Positions 32,308 to 43,890 of a stretch of DNA of 64,000 bases are shown piece after piece. Location of the stretch: contig CAJQUW010012903.1 of the NCBI GenBank assembly GCA_907163375.1, positions 186,001-250,000 of the forward strand, given 5' to 3'. The stretch is from Prostheceraeus crozeri. Taxonomy: Eukaryota; Platyhelminthes; Polycladida; Euryleptidae. The notes under the pieces were generated by a model that saw only the letters and a program-made list of their open reading frames with translations, was not told the origin of the DNA and made no database searches. How positions within the stretch are numbered: the stretch's first letter is position 1; each line of letters opens with the position of its first letter. A program made the translations under genes and the position numbers.

Positions 32308-32725
32308 CATCAAGTCTAAGTTGATTGGTTTCGGTATTAACATCGCCCTCAAGCCTGCCTCGACTCTCAGTAGCCTCCTTATCCGCAAGCGACCTTCTCC
32401 TTCCCTGTGTTTGGGCTCGGTGTATCGCATTGAGTGTGGACACCGCGATTGTGGATTTTCCTACGTCGGTGAATCTTCCAGGCCTATCGACAAGAGAAAA
32501 TCCGAACACTTGCGGATGATACGTGAGCTTGACGTCGACCGATCCGAGCTAGCAAAGCATGTGATGGACAGTGGTCATAGGATCGACATTGATTCCATGA
32601 CTGTGGTGGACAGGGAACGCTCCTGGAAGAGGAGAATAGTGAAGGAATCTCTTTGGACTAAACATTTCCGTTCCAACAACCGAATCAAGATAGATCTGGG
32701 GTCTTTTTATGACTCTATTCTTTAG
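32308..32725 (+). CDS. PLE unit 4, 3' part with intact GIY-YIG endonuclease frame
   Basis: Continuation of unit 4 after the 22 kb insertion. The frame runs without a break from IKSKLIGFGINIA through SVYRIECGHRDC, then YVGESSRPIDKRKSEH, to SFYDSIL, so both halves of the GIY-YIG nuclease (catalytic Tyr, Arg and Glu region, and the Cys pair between them) are joined. It has one more C than units 1 to 3 at the point where they shift frame. The frame is also open a few codons upstream into the inserted DNA (ATG at 32297), which is accidental. Confidence 0.85.
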
Positions 32726-32991
32726 CTAACGGCTTTATCCTTGTTTTTACCTTGATGTGCATTACTTGCAGAATTTTAAGAGTAACATGCTCATTGGCGT
32801 ATTTTTGTTGTTAGTTTAGGATTTCGTAATGTGTCTTAATGTAAATGAATCTGGTCTAGAATGTTCCCTATCATAACTGTTTATATCTGATTGATCCAAC
32901 AATAAACGAACAGTCGCTTGATAATGACTGGCGGTGTCGGTCGAAAGCGCTTGCGATAAAGTGTTTTTACTTTCTGATATTTCCATCAAAT

Positions 32992-33649
32992 ATGGAGTGT
33001 CCTCCTACTGACAATATTGAAATACACTCCCTATTCCGTCAATTGAATCGCACTAGTGGAGGAAGGTGTGAGGTTATTCTTCGTACATGGGCAAAAGGTG
33101 CAAAGAGACTGGTGGATCAAGAGCATAGATTGTCTTTTCTTAGTGATTGTGTTAGTGAGAAATTGTTACCTCGTTCTTTGTGGTTTCGGTTGCCTGGAAA
33201 GTTTGATCATAAGGAAGGTTTGAAATGGATGGTTGGTAGGAAAATGTTATATTTTGAGATTCGTGATATTCGTCAATCCACTATTAAACTGGAAGAAGGT
33301 ATCCGCATTCGTCGGGAATGTCTTTTCGACATGGTGAAAGATGTACATTTACTGTCAAGGATTGTGGATTTTGTTGATTCTTCTGTTGGTTCCTACAGAC
33401 ACTCGTCTCTGGAGAAGATTACTAAGCGTTTACATCGTCTTCGCGTTTTACATGGCAGGAATGATGAACCGATCGTCGATAAGGTGATTGACCCGGTTAT
33501 CAATTTGAGTACGCTGAAGCTGACGAGTGGGCAACACTCTGTCCTGAGCAAAGGCCTTAATTTGCCGTTACTCCCTCATCTATTCCCAAGAAGGAGATTA
33601 TCGCTGGGGTTGAGCAGGCGATTTCAGCCTTGGGTTCGGATTACAAGAC
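32992..33649 (+). pseudogene. PLE unit 5, N-terminal part only
   Basis: The native start and about 190 codons of PLE N-terminus are present, ending at SGQHSVLSKGLN. A one-base deletion near 33561 (ttaatttgcc against ttaactttgcc) shifts the frame just before the unit is cut at 33649 by the outer Polinton. The reverse transcriptase core is absent from this window; the rest of the unit should lie beyond the Polinton's far end. Confidence 0.85.
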
Positions 33650-34040
33650 AGTAGTATATAGTGTGACATCCGGCGCGACGCTTCGCTTCGCTTGCGCCGG
33701 ATGTCACACTTTTGCGGATTTTTTTCAAAAAATCAAAATTTCAAAAGTTTAGGTAGACTTCAAATTTCACGTGGCCGAAGGCCGAAGGGGTGAAAATTTA
33801 GGTAGTGACAAATTTTCAAAAAAATCAAAATTTCAAAAATTTGGCCGGTCACAAAATATCACGTAATCGAAAATTTAGGCGGACTCAAAATATCACTTGG
33901 TCGAAAAATATCACGTAATCTAAAAAATATCACGTGGTCGAAAAATATCACGTAATCTAAAATAAAGCACGTGGACGAAAAATATTACGTAATCGAAAAT
34001 TTAAGTTGTCTCAAAATATCACGTAGGCTCAATATACCAG
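33650..34040 (+). repeat. Left terminal repeat region of the outer Polinton
   Basis: The first about 140 bp match the inner element's terminal repeat. A 17 bp stem (33660-33676 with 33694-33710) around a 17-base loop of gcttc repeats sits 10 bases from the end. From about 33860 to 34030 degenerate units of about 20 bp carry aaaatatcacgt(a/g), with one CACGTGG-type variant. This part differs from the inner element. Confidence 0.75.
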
Positions 34041-34082
34041 AAGATTGTATTCAAAATATTTATTCAAAATATTCATTTAAAA

Positions 34083-34751
34083 ATGGAAGAAACAAAAGTG
34101 GAAGAAACCGCAAGAATATATCCTTCGTTATCATATGAAATGAATAAAGAAAAACACAAAGATAGAGTACGTTATATGAAAGATAAGGAATCTCAATTAT
34201 TATTAAGATTAGAGCATTATAAAAAATTAAGAAAGAGATGGACTAATGTTAAGAATGTAACACAAGGAATTGGCATATTCTTAACAATAAGTTTAGGCGC
34301 TCTCACTATTGTTATATCTTCTGGTGTTTTAGTAATTCCAGTAGTTGCTACTGCTTTAACAGGTACGGGTGTTTTTACAACTTCACTTGTTACAATGTTA
34401 GATAAATCTTTAATAACCAAGAAACGAAAATCATTAAAAACTAAGCATTTACATATTAAAGAAGTCTATGATAAACTACATTACTACTTTCAAAGAGTAT
34501 GTGATGATAATGTTATTACGTTAGATGAGATTGAAAAATTTGATCAAATAGCTAATGAAGTAAATCAAATATCATTTCAATTACAGTCAGAAAAAGTTGA
34601 TGATAAGAATAAACAGGATGGCAAAATTTCGAGTGATGGTAAAACTTTTACTGATGGTAAAATTTCTAATGAAGAAAATGACAAAATGTTTTTAGAAGAG
34701 CTAAAAACTTTAAGCGAAAATTTAAGCAAAACTTTATTAAACAAAACTTAA
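34083..34751 (+). CDS. Membrane-spanning protein, unknown role (outer Polinton)
   Basis: 222 residues. A charged N-terminus is followed by a basic helical segment, one long hydrophobic region of about 45 residues (roughly residues 60-105, rich in Gly, Val and Thr, enough for two membrane passes), then a basic KKRKSLKTKHLH stretch and a helical acidic tail with a short repeat (DGKISSDGKTFTDGKIS). It is the first gene from the element's end, as in the inner copy (59982-60704). The family is not recognised. A membrane-associated virion or assembly protein is an inference. Confidence 0.6.
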   Translation: MEETKVEETARIYPSLSYEMNKEKHKDRVRYMKDKESQLLLRLEHYKKLRKRWTNVKNVTQGIGIFLTISLGALTIVISSGVLVIPVVATALTGTGVFTTSLVTMLDKSLITKKRKSLKTKHLHIKEVYDKLHYYFQRVCDDNVITLDEIEKFDQIANEVNQISFQLQSEKVDDKNKQDGKISSDGKTFTDGKISNEENDKMFLEELKTLSENLSKTLLNKT

Positions 34752-34857
34752 AGCGAAAAGATGACAGACAACAAAGCAATAAAAAAATAATTTGTTCAGT
34801 AAAATGTTTTTGCTGTATCCCAATGTTACCACAAAATTCAAATATTATATTTTAAAA

Positions 34858-35577
34858 ATGGATAAAATTAGAGCTGATAATTTTAAAAGAATAAAACAAT
34901 TAGAAGAGTTAATAAAACAAAGAAATATTATGAAAGCAAATCATCTTCAACATAGAATGATGAAAGCTGGTATTCAATCTGATATGTTTGAAAAAATGCA
35001 GCAAACCGAGCAAGTAAAATCTGATTTTGAGAAAACTATGAAACCATTTAAAACTCTTGAAAAAGAACTTACAAATAATGATAAACAAATTGATATAACA
35101 GATCCAGAGCACAAAACTATATTAGATGACTATGGATTACTAGAATCAAACATTAATAAGAAATTACCAAAATCTATGCAATTTGAACATTCTATTTCAT
35201 TTCTAGATGGAAAAACAATACCTAGATTTTATCTGGGACAAAAAGAAATATTTCCACAACCTTTTCGAGGTTTAATTTTTTCACCAGATAAATCTCCTTT
35301 TAGTTTAGATAGAAATTTTGTTGATCTTTTAAGAGGAGCAGAATCTCTTAGACGTTATAAACAATTAGAAAATTTATTATCACCGGGGGTTAAAGTAGGG
35401 AAAGGTTTTAAAACAGAAAGAACTGTATTTTTACCAGATGAACCACAAGAATTACTAAATAGATAAAATATTTTAATATCTGCAATAAAAGAAGAACATA
35501 ATTCTTGTTTCAATGAAATTCATGCTATATTGAAAAGACTGTTAGAAAAGAAGATACTAAATGAAGAGGATTATTAA
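34858..35577 (+). pseudogene. Structural-type protein remnant (outer Polinton)
   Basis: Counterpart of the inner gene at 59033-59860, with the same taaaaATG start context and the same order. The N-terminal half is helical and charged and the C-terminal half is mixed. This fossil copy is broken. The family is unknown. Confidence 0.6.
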
Positions 35578-35677
35578 AGTATAACGAACTGAATGTTCTA
35601 GAGCTTCGCCCGTAGCTGAAATATGTTGTTTTTAATTTTTTTTATAAAAGACATTTATTCAAAATTTAAACTAAAAA

Positions 35678-36466
35678 ATGTGTTCAGCAGATTTAGACAA
35701 AATTAATAATCATTTAGAAAATTTGACAGAGATTTTGGGTTCATCAAAATTTAGTACGACGTTAAAAATTATAACAACTACTTCATCACACACTTGTAAT
35801 TTAGAACCCATTCTACATTTGGAGCAAAATAAAAATTATCAAATTGCATTGACTAGTTTCTCCACATTTAACACTATTCAAAATGTTATAAAAGATGTGA
35901 ATGATCAATTTAGATATTCTACTGATAAAGGCAAAACATGGAAAATACTAACTTTTCTTCCTGGTTCTTACGAAGTTGAATCAATATCAAATGAAATTAA
36001 GAGACATTTAGGTATACCATTGAAAGATAAGAAACAATTACATTTTGCAGTTGAACCGGCAGTTAATAAATTTTCTCTTACTTTAGACGAAAATCATCAA
36101 GTTGATTTTAATCATGATAGATCATTGTCAAAGCTATTAGGATTTAATAAACAAACCTATAGTCAAGGTTATCATTTAGGTGAGAAGATTCCAAAAATAA
36201 CTGAAATAAATACAATTGATGTACATTGTGACATTATTGAAGGAGGATGTATAAATGGTAAATTGTCAAATTTAATATTCAGTTTTCCAGCTTTTACTGT
36301 ACCCATTGGTTATAGATTAAATGTAATTCCACAAACATTAATACATTTTCCTATTACAAGAAAAACTATTAACAACATTAACATTAGAATCACTGATGAG
36401 AAAGGACAAGAAATAAATTTTGGAGGTGAAGAGATTATGATAGATCTTTTGGTTCGAGAGGTATAA
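35678..36466 (+). CDS. Penton-like minor capsid protein (outer Polinton)
   Basis: 262 residues, open. It has the features of Polinton single jelly-roll minor capsid proteins: a central GSYEVESISNEIKRHL segment, LSKLLGFNKQTY, then IDVHCDIIEGGCINGK and the characteristic C-terminus IRITDEKGQEINFGGEEI. It would occupy icosahedral vertices. Nearly identical to the inner copy at 58141-58929. Confidence 0.75.
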   Translation: MCSADLDKINNHLENLTEILGSSKFSTTLKIITTTSSHTCNLEPILHLEQNKNYQIALTSFSTFNTIQNVIKDVNDQFRYSTDKGKTWKILTFLPGSYEVESISNEIKRHLGIPLKDKKQLHFAVEPAVNKFSLTLDENHQVDFNHDRSLSKLLGFNKQTYSQGYHLGEKIPKITEINTIDVHCDIIEGGCINGKLSNLIFSFPAFTVPIGYRLNVIPQTLIHFPITRKTINNINIRITDEKGQEINFGGEEIMIDLLVREV

Positions 36467-36557
36467 ACTCCTACGCGAAGCTATAGAAGTTTAATTTTCT
36501 TCTTCTTCTTTAGAAACAAAAAATAAAAAAATAAAAATAAAATTTTTTTATTAAAAA

Positions 36558-37324
36558 ATGAGTGAATTACCTCCATTTAATAAAAAAAAACTTAAATTTA
36601 ATCATCATCCAAATTTATCTAATAAAGTTTTGTCAGTTATTTGTGGAAGATCAGGATGTGGAAAAACGTATCTATTGTTTAAAATTTTAACGACTCCAAA
36701 TTTTTTGGATTATAACAATCTTATAATTTATACAACAACAGCAGAACAACCCGTCTATCAATTTTTAAAATATGGATTTGAAAATAATCTTAAAAAAACA
36801 GCAATTGCTTCATTATTCAAAGAATATGAAAAATCTGAAGATGAAGAAGAAATAAGTTCGTGGTGTGAAGAAGCAGCAAAAAATAATCAGTTAGTTGAAA
36901 CCAATAAAAATAAGCATATAAAGATACAATTAATAGATGATAGTGGTAATATGCAAGATCCTAGTAAACTAGATAAAACAATGAAACATTGTGTACTTTT
37001 TTATGATTGTGTTAATGACAGAAATCAGTCAGTTCAGAGAAATTATTTCACAGGAGGTAGACATAATAACTGTAGTGTTTTTTATTTAACACAAAGTATG
37101 TATTCATTAGACGGAAGTGTTATTAGAAAGAATGCAAATATATTTATACTATTTGAAATAAATGCAAGAAACTTAAGTGATTTGTTAAGAGATTTATGCG
37201 TAAGAAATAAAGATGAATTTAAACAATAGTGTATCAATGCTTGGACAAAAGATTATGGCTTCATTACAATTAATATTGATAAAAAAATTCATGATAGAGT
37301 TATAGAAAATATTTTCGCGGAGTG
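36558..37324 (+). pseudogene. Packaging ATPase remnant (outer Polinton)
   Basis: Counterpart of the inner FtsK/HerA (A32)-type ATPase. The Walker A region (GRSGCGKT) is clear near the start. This fossil copy is broken. It lies between penton and the small protein, as in the inner element. Confidence 0.75.
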
Positions 37325-37374
37325 AACGAATAATTTTTTCTTATAAATTTTTTGTTAATAAAAATAAAAAAAAT

Positions 37375-37680
37375 ATGTTGAATGCTTACAAGATAGAGCA
37401 TGTACCAGTTTTAAAAGATTATCGTCATCCTACAAATCCTGTAAATTCGAAGAAAGAAGTTAGATTTTATTATCATCATAAATACGTAGCGCTCGTTAGA
37501 GATTATAAAACAAAACATGGTATTAAGCCGTGTGTTAAAACAAAAGACTTTCCACTTTGTTTAAGAAGTTTCCGAGTATTTTTGGCGTATAATAATTTAT
37601 GGTGGTTGGTTAAGAAAGAACATTTAACAACACATGAATTAGAAACATTACATCAATTACATATTCCTGTGTATATGTAA
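37375..37680 (+). CDS. Small basic protein, unknown (outer Polinton)
   Basis: 101 residues, open, rich in His, Tyr and Lys (EVRFYYHHKYVALV, then FRVFLAYNNLWWLVKKEHL). No family is recognised. It sits between the ATPase and DNA polymerase genes in both Polintons and is well conserved between them, so it is likely a functional element protein. Confidence 0.6.
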   Translation: MLNAYKIEHVPVLKDYRHPTNPVNSKKEVRFYYHHKYVALVRDYKTKHGIKPCVKTKDFPLCLRSFRVFLAYNNLWWLVKKEHLTTHELETLHQLHIPVYM

Positions 37681-37729
37681 AAACGGAACCGAGGTTCTAT
37701 GTAAAAATTCATTTTTTCTTTTAAAAAAT

Positions 37730-40700
37730 ATGAATCGTGAAATGTCTCTCGGACAAACGTCTAGGATTGATGAATTAATCAAGAAACAAATTGCTGAGTT
37801 TGATGCGCAAATTAAACATAGTAAACGTAGTAAACGTATTAAAAAATAGAAAAGTACTAGGCGTAGTATTAGTCGTAATACTAAAAAACAGAAAAGTGGA
37901 ACAAAAGGAATATTAGAAACTCCTATTACTGATATCTTTTTTGATGATAGAATTAAGGATGAGCTTGGTGATGATTTATGTAATTTATTTAATCCAAATG
38001 AAATTAAATATGAAAATGTATCTTTTATTAGTGTAGTAAATGATATGCGGAAACTTTTAGCAAATGGTAAAATTATTAATTTACTTGGAAAAGTTATTAA
38101 AGATCAGGAAAATATAATTCAAAATTTCTACGTAACCTTCTATAATAAAAATTCATTTGAAATATGGTTTTCGAATCTGGATGAGAAATCCGTTGCTAAC
38201 GAATGGATTTTTACAGGTAATATTAAATATGAAGATTTTGGAATGAAGTTAGTACAAAGATCGCATAGAGGGCAGGGATTAATATGAAATATAGAATCAA
38301 AGAATATTTCGGTGAATATTGTTATATTCCTTCTGAAGATTTTTGTTTTATTAAATGTTATAATGTTTTACGAGGTTTTAATGAAGAACAAGGAGAAATG
38401 ATGAAAGAAATGTTTAATAATTTTTTATATAAAGAGAAAGCCACATCTAGAACAGGAGTAATGTCAAACTGCAAATTTTCTCAATTCAATAAATATTTTG
38501 GAGAATGTGTTCAATATTATAGTCCTGTCAATCGTCATTTAAATCCTAGAGGAATTGAAGCGTTTCATAATTATGTTTATCACAATTATTTTCAAGCAGG
38601 TTCAACAATTGGTCACTATTGTTTAATTAATAAATCTCATAAATTAAAAGCTATTAGAGAAATTGAAAATAATTTCAAACCCATATATAAAACAGTTACT
38701 GATGAAAATCTAACAACGCGCCCATAGAAAATCATAACAAAGAAAAAAATTGACTATAGTTCAACATATATTTGGGATCTCGAAACTTTTCTTGATCCTA
38801 ACTGTTCAACAGCTCATCCTATTCCTTATGCTGTAGGAGCTATTAATTTTAATAAATTTATATGTTGCTTACCGAAACAAAGATTGAAAGAATTAGAAAC
38901 ACGTTTGTTAAGTGATATGATAAAAATTAAACGATCAAAAGATGAAGATGAAATTAAAAAACTTAAAAAACAGATTAATGGGTATAATAATTTAACTGAA
39001 TTAGAATTAAATAAACTTCAAAATTGTGTGAAAATATTTACGAGAACTGAGGATGATGAATGTTCGATCGGGGGAAACCCAGAGGACGTATGTCCGATCC
39101 ATCAATTTTTTAAACTCTTGGAAAATTTAATTATTCTAGAGTAACTTTAATAACTCACAATTCATCAGGTTTAGATTCCTATTTTCCGATAAAAGCTAAT
39201 TTTAAATGATCTAAACCGCCTCTTAAAACTTCAAGAGGAATATTGACTGCTTCATTACAAAATCCTTATACAACTGAATGTGTTAGTAGATACATTCAAG
39301 AATCTTTTAGATTTAAAAACAATATGAAAAAAGATTCACCTTCAGGTAAATTAGCACTTCAAACTATTATAATGAAATGTAGTTATCAACATGTAAAAAC
39401 AAGTCTTTCTAAATGGTGTCAGAATTTTAAAATTCCTACGAATGTGTGTAAATTAAATTATGAAATTGGAGACATCACACATGAAAATTATAAAGAAAAA
39501 GAAAATGAATGGAGACCATATTTAGTTAACGATATTCTTTCTTTAGCTTTTTGTATCTACAAATATAATAATGTTATGCGAGATTTAGTTGGTGAAGATA
39601 AAACTACTAATTTAACATCCTCTGCTTTAACATTTAACGGTTGGATGAAAAGCGTACAAAATGACAATATAAATATTCATTTTCATATAGATTTATGGGC
39701 TAGAAATTATATTAGAAAATCTGTTAAAGGTGGAAGAGTTTCAGCAAATATAAGAAAATACATATCACCATTTTGTAGCATCTTGTTACCAATATTAAAA
39801 CAGTATTTACCTGGTCGCTGCGCTGGGGGGACTTTGTCCCTTGGAAGTAATTTAATAGATTTAATGAAACAGTATCGAGATTTAGGAGATAAAACTGAAA
39901 TTTGTAAGAAAATTTCAAATCAACTACTTGAACAAAAAAATGAATTTCTAATGGCTTTTGATGCAACATCTTTATATCCATCAGCTATGTATGATGAAAA
40001 TTCAGAATACCCTAAAGCTGAATCAGCTAGAAAATTTCGTCAAGAAGAAGAGCGGGAAATAGTATATAAATTTAATACTCAAACATTTAGACCTAAAACT
40101 GGAATATTCCCTGTTGTGTTTCAATATCCGAATGATATGTTTTTCCAACCAGTTCCTATAAAAGATAAAGTTAAAAATCAAAATAATAATTCTCATGTAA
40201 AAGTAATCAGGTTTAGAAATGGTATATGTTATGATGTATTAACTTCTGTAGACATACAAGAAATTGTTAGATGTGGGGGAAAAATCTTACATATTATTGA
40301 TGGTATAATTTATGAAAAAAATTATCAAGTTTCACCATTTCGAAATTATATTGAAAAACTTTTTAATTTGAGAAAAAGATATAAAACAGAAGGAAATACT
40401 GTAGGTGATGAGTTAATTAAATTATTGATGAATTCGCTATATGGGAAAACTGTGCAAAAAGATATAACCACTAAATATCATTTATGGAATGAGAATACAT
40501 TGAGAAAAATTTCACTCAAGAAGTAAAAGATTATGAAAAATTAAATGATGAACAATATTTAGCGAAAGTAGAAATGGAAGATGATGAATTTCTCAAAACT
40601 AATATTGTAAAAGATGGGAAGACGTCATTCATGCCATCACACTTAGGTTCTTTCATTCTTTGTCACTCTAGAAGAATCATGAATAACTTTATTTTAGAAA

Positions 40701-41233
40701 TTAATGGTTTCAAAGAAAAATACATTCATTATACAGATACTGATTCAATATACATTTCTAATGAGCTCTTCAATAAATTAGATGCTGCTGGATATGTTGG
40801 TGGGGAATTGTGTCATGGAAAAAATGATTATGGAAATGGTGGAATTATTTTTGCAATGTTTATTGCTCCTAAAATAAAATATTGTATTACTGTAGATGAA
40901 CAAGGGAGACTTAGTGAAAAGAAAACATTCAAAGGATATTCACAAGATAAAGTAAAAGTAGAAGACTTTCTAAAATTATATTCGGGGAAAACATTATCGA
41001 CTACAGTTAATAAACCATGGAAAAGATCTTTAGAAACTGGAATTAGTATTCCTGATAAAAATAATAATACTGAAGAAAAAAAATTTTCTGGTCAAATAAA
41101 TATTCTTAAACGTCAAGCACCTGATGAAAATGAAATTATGTTACCTTATAACGGAGAAGATATTCAAGCTGAAATATTTCAAACAATCGTCTGTGAGAGT
41201 AATTTAAGTGATGATGATGACACGTGGGAATAA
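37730..41233 (+). pseudogene. DNA polymerase B remnant (outer Polinton)
   Basis: Protein-primed family B polymerase, collinear over its whole length with the inner copy at 53294-56830. The exonuclease and polymerase motifs (DATSLYPS, NSLYGK, YTDTDSIYI) can be read, but this fossil copy is broken several times. It is convergent with the opposite-strand gene that follows. Confidence 0.85.
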
Positions 41234-41393
41234 TAATTTTTTGATTACATCTAAAAATTTATAACATCTAAAAACTTATTACATCAAAAAATTTTATAAC
41301 ATCTAAAAATTTTATAACATCTAAAAACTTATTACATCTAAAAATTTTATTACATATGAAAATATATTTATTGAATATTTTGGTATTTTCTAT
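41234..41393. repeat. Short AT-rich tandem repeats between convergent genes
   Basis: Repeats of about 17 bp reading (a)ttacatctaaaaattttat lie between the 3' ends of the polymerase and the opposite-strand gene. The inner Polinton has the same at 53160-53290. They may serve as terminators for both converging transcripts. Confidence 0.55.
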
Positions 41394-42696
41394 TAAGTTT
41401 TATCATATAACGTTTTATCATATAACGTTTTATCAAAAGACAATTTAAATTTATTTTCACTAACTATTGATTTTTCATCATCAATTGATTCTTCATCAAT
41501 ATCATCAATTGATTCATCATCATCATCATAAATTGATTCTTCAACATCATAAATTACACTTTTTGGTATAGGATACCATTCCCTGATGGGATACCATTCT
41601 CTTATTGGGATATCTAACTCTAAATTACATTTTCTATCTGATAATAATATAATAGAGAAAAATATTGGTCTTTGATCTCTTTTGGAAAATTTAATAACAC
41701 CACCATAATCTGAATCACTGTTAGTTTTTATTAAAGATGATAAAATTCTAAATTGATTAGATGTAAATCCTAATTTAAATTTTGTAGACCCGACACATAG
41801 TTGTCAAACAGTATCTTCAACTATTCCATCATTATTATTTTCAATTGTAAGAAAATGAAATTTAGATAAATTTTTATAATTACATATATTTTTATAATCT
41901 TTTTTACCATTTACACCATTTTCAGCTGTTTCAGAATCATCATTTATAATATCAGATTCTTCAATATGATTCAGAGGATTATTATGACTATGATTATGGT
42001 CATTGTTAATAGTATAAGGTGTAGTCCACATATAAATTTTCTCTTGTTGAGCTAAACCATTTATATAAGATTTTAACAAATTAATATTTAAATTTGAATA
42101 TAATCCTATATAAGTATCATCACCATATCTTTGCGGCATTTCTAATGTTTCTTGTTTATAAATTGTATCTCTATAATATACTTGACATAATAATTCTTCG
42201 TTATGTTTTTTACTCTCTATATGAATATTATATTGGTTTTCTTCATCAACAAATAGTCTAATTTTTTCCATTGAGAAAGATTTTAATTTTTCAACTAATT
42301 CTTTAATATTGATATAATTAATAATTTTAGTTTCTATCCAATCAGTATTACTAATCGGCAACACTGCTCTAATAAAACCGAAAACATTATTATGACCTAT
42401 TATAACCATATTTTCTTTATTCAATTCTACATAAGCCACATCATTATATTTACTTACTATATCCATAAATTTAATAAATGGATCACCAGGAAATAAACAA
42501 TAGTTAGGTTCTATAGAAGGTAAACCTTTTGTTTGTTCCCTAAATATTTCTGCTTGTAATTCGAATAAAATATTAACATCTATACATGGATTATTATTAT
42601 TATCAAAACATTTATTTTCAAATCCTGTTGATCTCGTCGAATAAGAAGAACAGGATGATGCGGGCGAATATAATTTTTTAAATTTGCTTTATCCAT
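41394..42696 (-). pseudogene. Opposite-strand protein remnant (outer Polinton)
   Basis: Counterpart of the intact inner gene at 51872-53155. It is the only gene of the visible outer element on the minus strand. This fossil copy is broken. Family unknown. Confidence 0.65.
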
Positions 42697-42772
42697 TTTT
42701 TTATTTTTATTAGAAAAAATTTTATTTTTTTATTTTTATAAGAAAACATTTTACTTTTTTATTGTTTTAAAA

Positions 42773-43232
42773 ATGATGTTACCAAATGTTGGTGGAGGTG
42801 TATATATCCCGAATAATCGTGAATTAGAAATAGAGATAGAAAATTATATCATGAAAACTGGAGACGTTTTTTCTGGTCCATTGCATCTTTCTATTATTCC
42901 GCAACAAAATACAGAGTTAACAAATAAACAATATGTTGATGCACAAATCAATGACTTAAAAGAGAAATATATAAACGATGTTTTGGTTCCACTGATGAAT
43001 GAATTAAAGTTGCTTAAACTTAATGACAAATCATTAAACGAAAAATTATTAAAACTTGATAAAAAGGATAGAGAGCTTGAAGCAGATATAGCAAAACATT
43101 TTAAAAAGATTTCTGAACAATCAAAAATTTTAATATTACTTTCTATAAAGTTAAAATCTGCAGTCATTAAAAATAAACATCAGATAAAAATGTTAAAAGA
43201 ACAATTAGAAGATGAAATAGAAAAACTACCTG
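42773..43232 (+). pseudogene. Fiber-like coiled-coil gene, 5' part (outer Polinton)
   Basis: N-terminal half of the gene that is whole in the inner element at 50878-51765. It is split here by the inner Polinton, whose 6 bp target duplication (tacctg) lies at 43227-43232. It holds the MKTGDVFSGPLHL and TNKQYVD motifs and the start of the coiled coil. Confidence 0.8.
43227..43232 (+). repeat. 6 bp target-site duplication, left copy (tacctg)
   Basis: Repeated at 61233-61238. Six-base duplications are the hallmark of Polinton integration. The inner copy of the target gene has this sequence once. Confidence 0.9.
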
Positions 43233-43826
43233 AGTAGTTTATAGTGTGACATCCGGCGCGACGCTTCGCTTCGCTTTGCTTCGCTTCGCTTGCGCCGGAT
43301 GTCACACTTTTGCGGGTTTTTTCAAAAAAATCAAAATTTCAAAAAATTTCAAAAATTTAGGTAGACTTCAAATTTCACGTGGCTGAAGGCCGAAGGGCGA
43401 AAATTTAAGCGTTTTTAAAAATACCCAATTTTTCAAATTTTTCAAAATCTCAAAATTTGAGAATTACAATCGGGCGAAGGCCTAGAACCTTCGGTTCGAT
43501 TTTCACCCTCGCTTAAATCATGACCGTTCCAGGACACCGAAAAAATCATAAAAGTTGAAAATCTCAAATTTGAGAATTACAATTTTTACCTTGAAAATCA
43601 TGACCGTTCCAGGTCATGTAAAACCGGACACCGAAAATCATAAAAGTTAAGAATCTCAAATTTGAGAATTACAATCGGGCGAAGCGCGAAGCCCTAGAAC
43701 CTTCGGTTCGATTTTCACCCCCCGCCAAAATCATGACCGTTCCAGGACACTGAAAATTAGTATTTTTAAAAACGTCTTTTAAATCCATTTTTCAGGTTTT
43801 TAAAATATATCATGTGACTAAAAATA
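43233..43826 (+). repeat. Left terminal inverted repeat of the inner Polinton
   Basis: 43233-43557 is identical to the complement of 60908-61232. Beyond that the match continues with gaps to about 43826 (60755 on the right). It holds a 17 bp stem (43243-43259 with 43292-43308) around a 32-base loop of gcttc repeats. Three imperfect copies of a unit of about 110 bp (atcatgaccgttccagg...ctcaaatttgag) follow at about 43515, 43597 and 43730. Confidence 0.9.
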
Positions 43827-43890
43827 TTTGAAGGAATTGACATATTCTTAACAATAAGTTTAGGTACTTTTGCAATTGTCATTCAATTGT
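43827..43890 (+). pseudogene. Fragment of the membrane-protein gene beside the left end
   Basis: About 50 bases (around ggaattgacatattcttaac) resemble the start of the hydrophobic region of the gene at the element's other end (34265 region and the complement of 60430-60480), at roughly 85 percent. It suggests past copying of one element end, with part of its first gene, onto the other. Confidence 0.55.

Noticed and set aside
36558-37324. Second, independent host ATPase gene
   Set aside because: It is collinear with the inner Polinton's packaging ATPase and sits in the same gene order, so it belongs to the outer Polinton.
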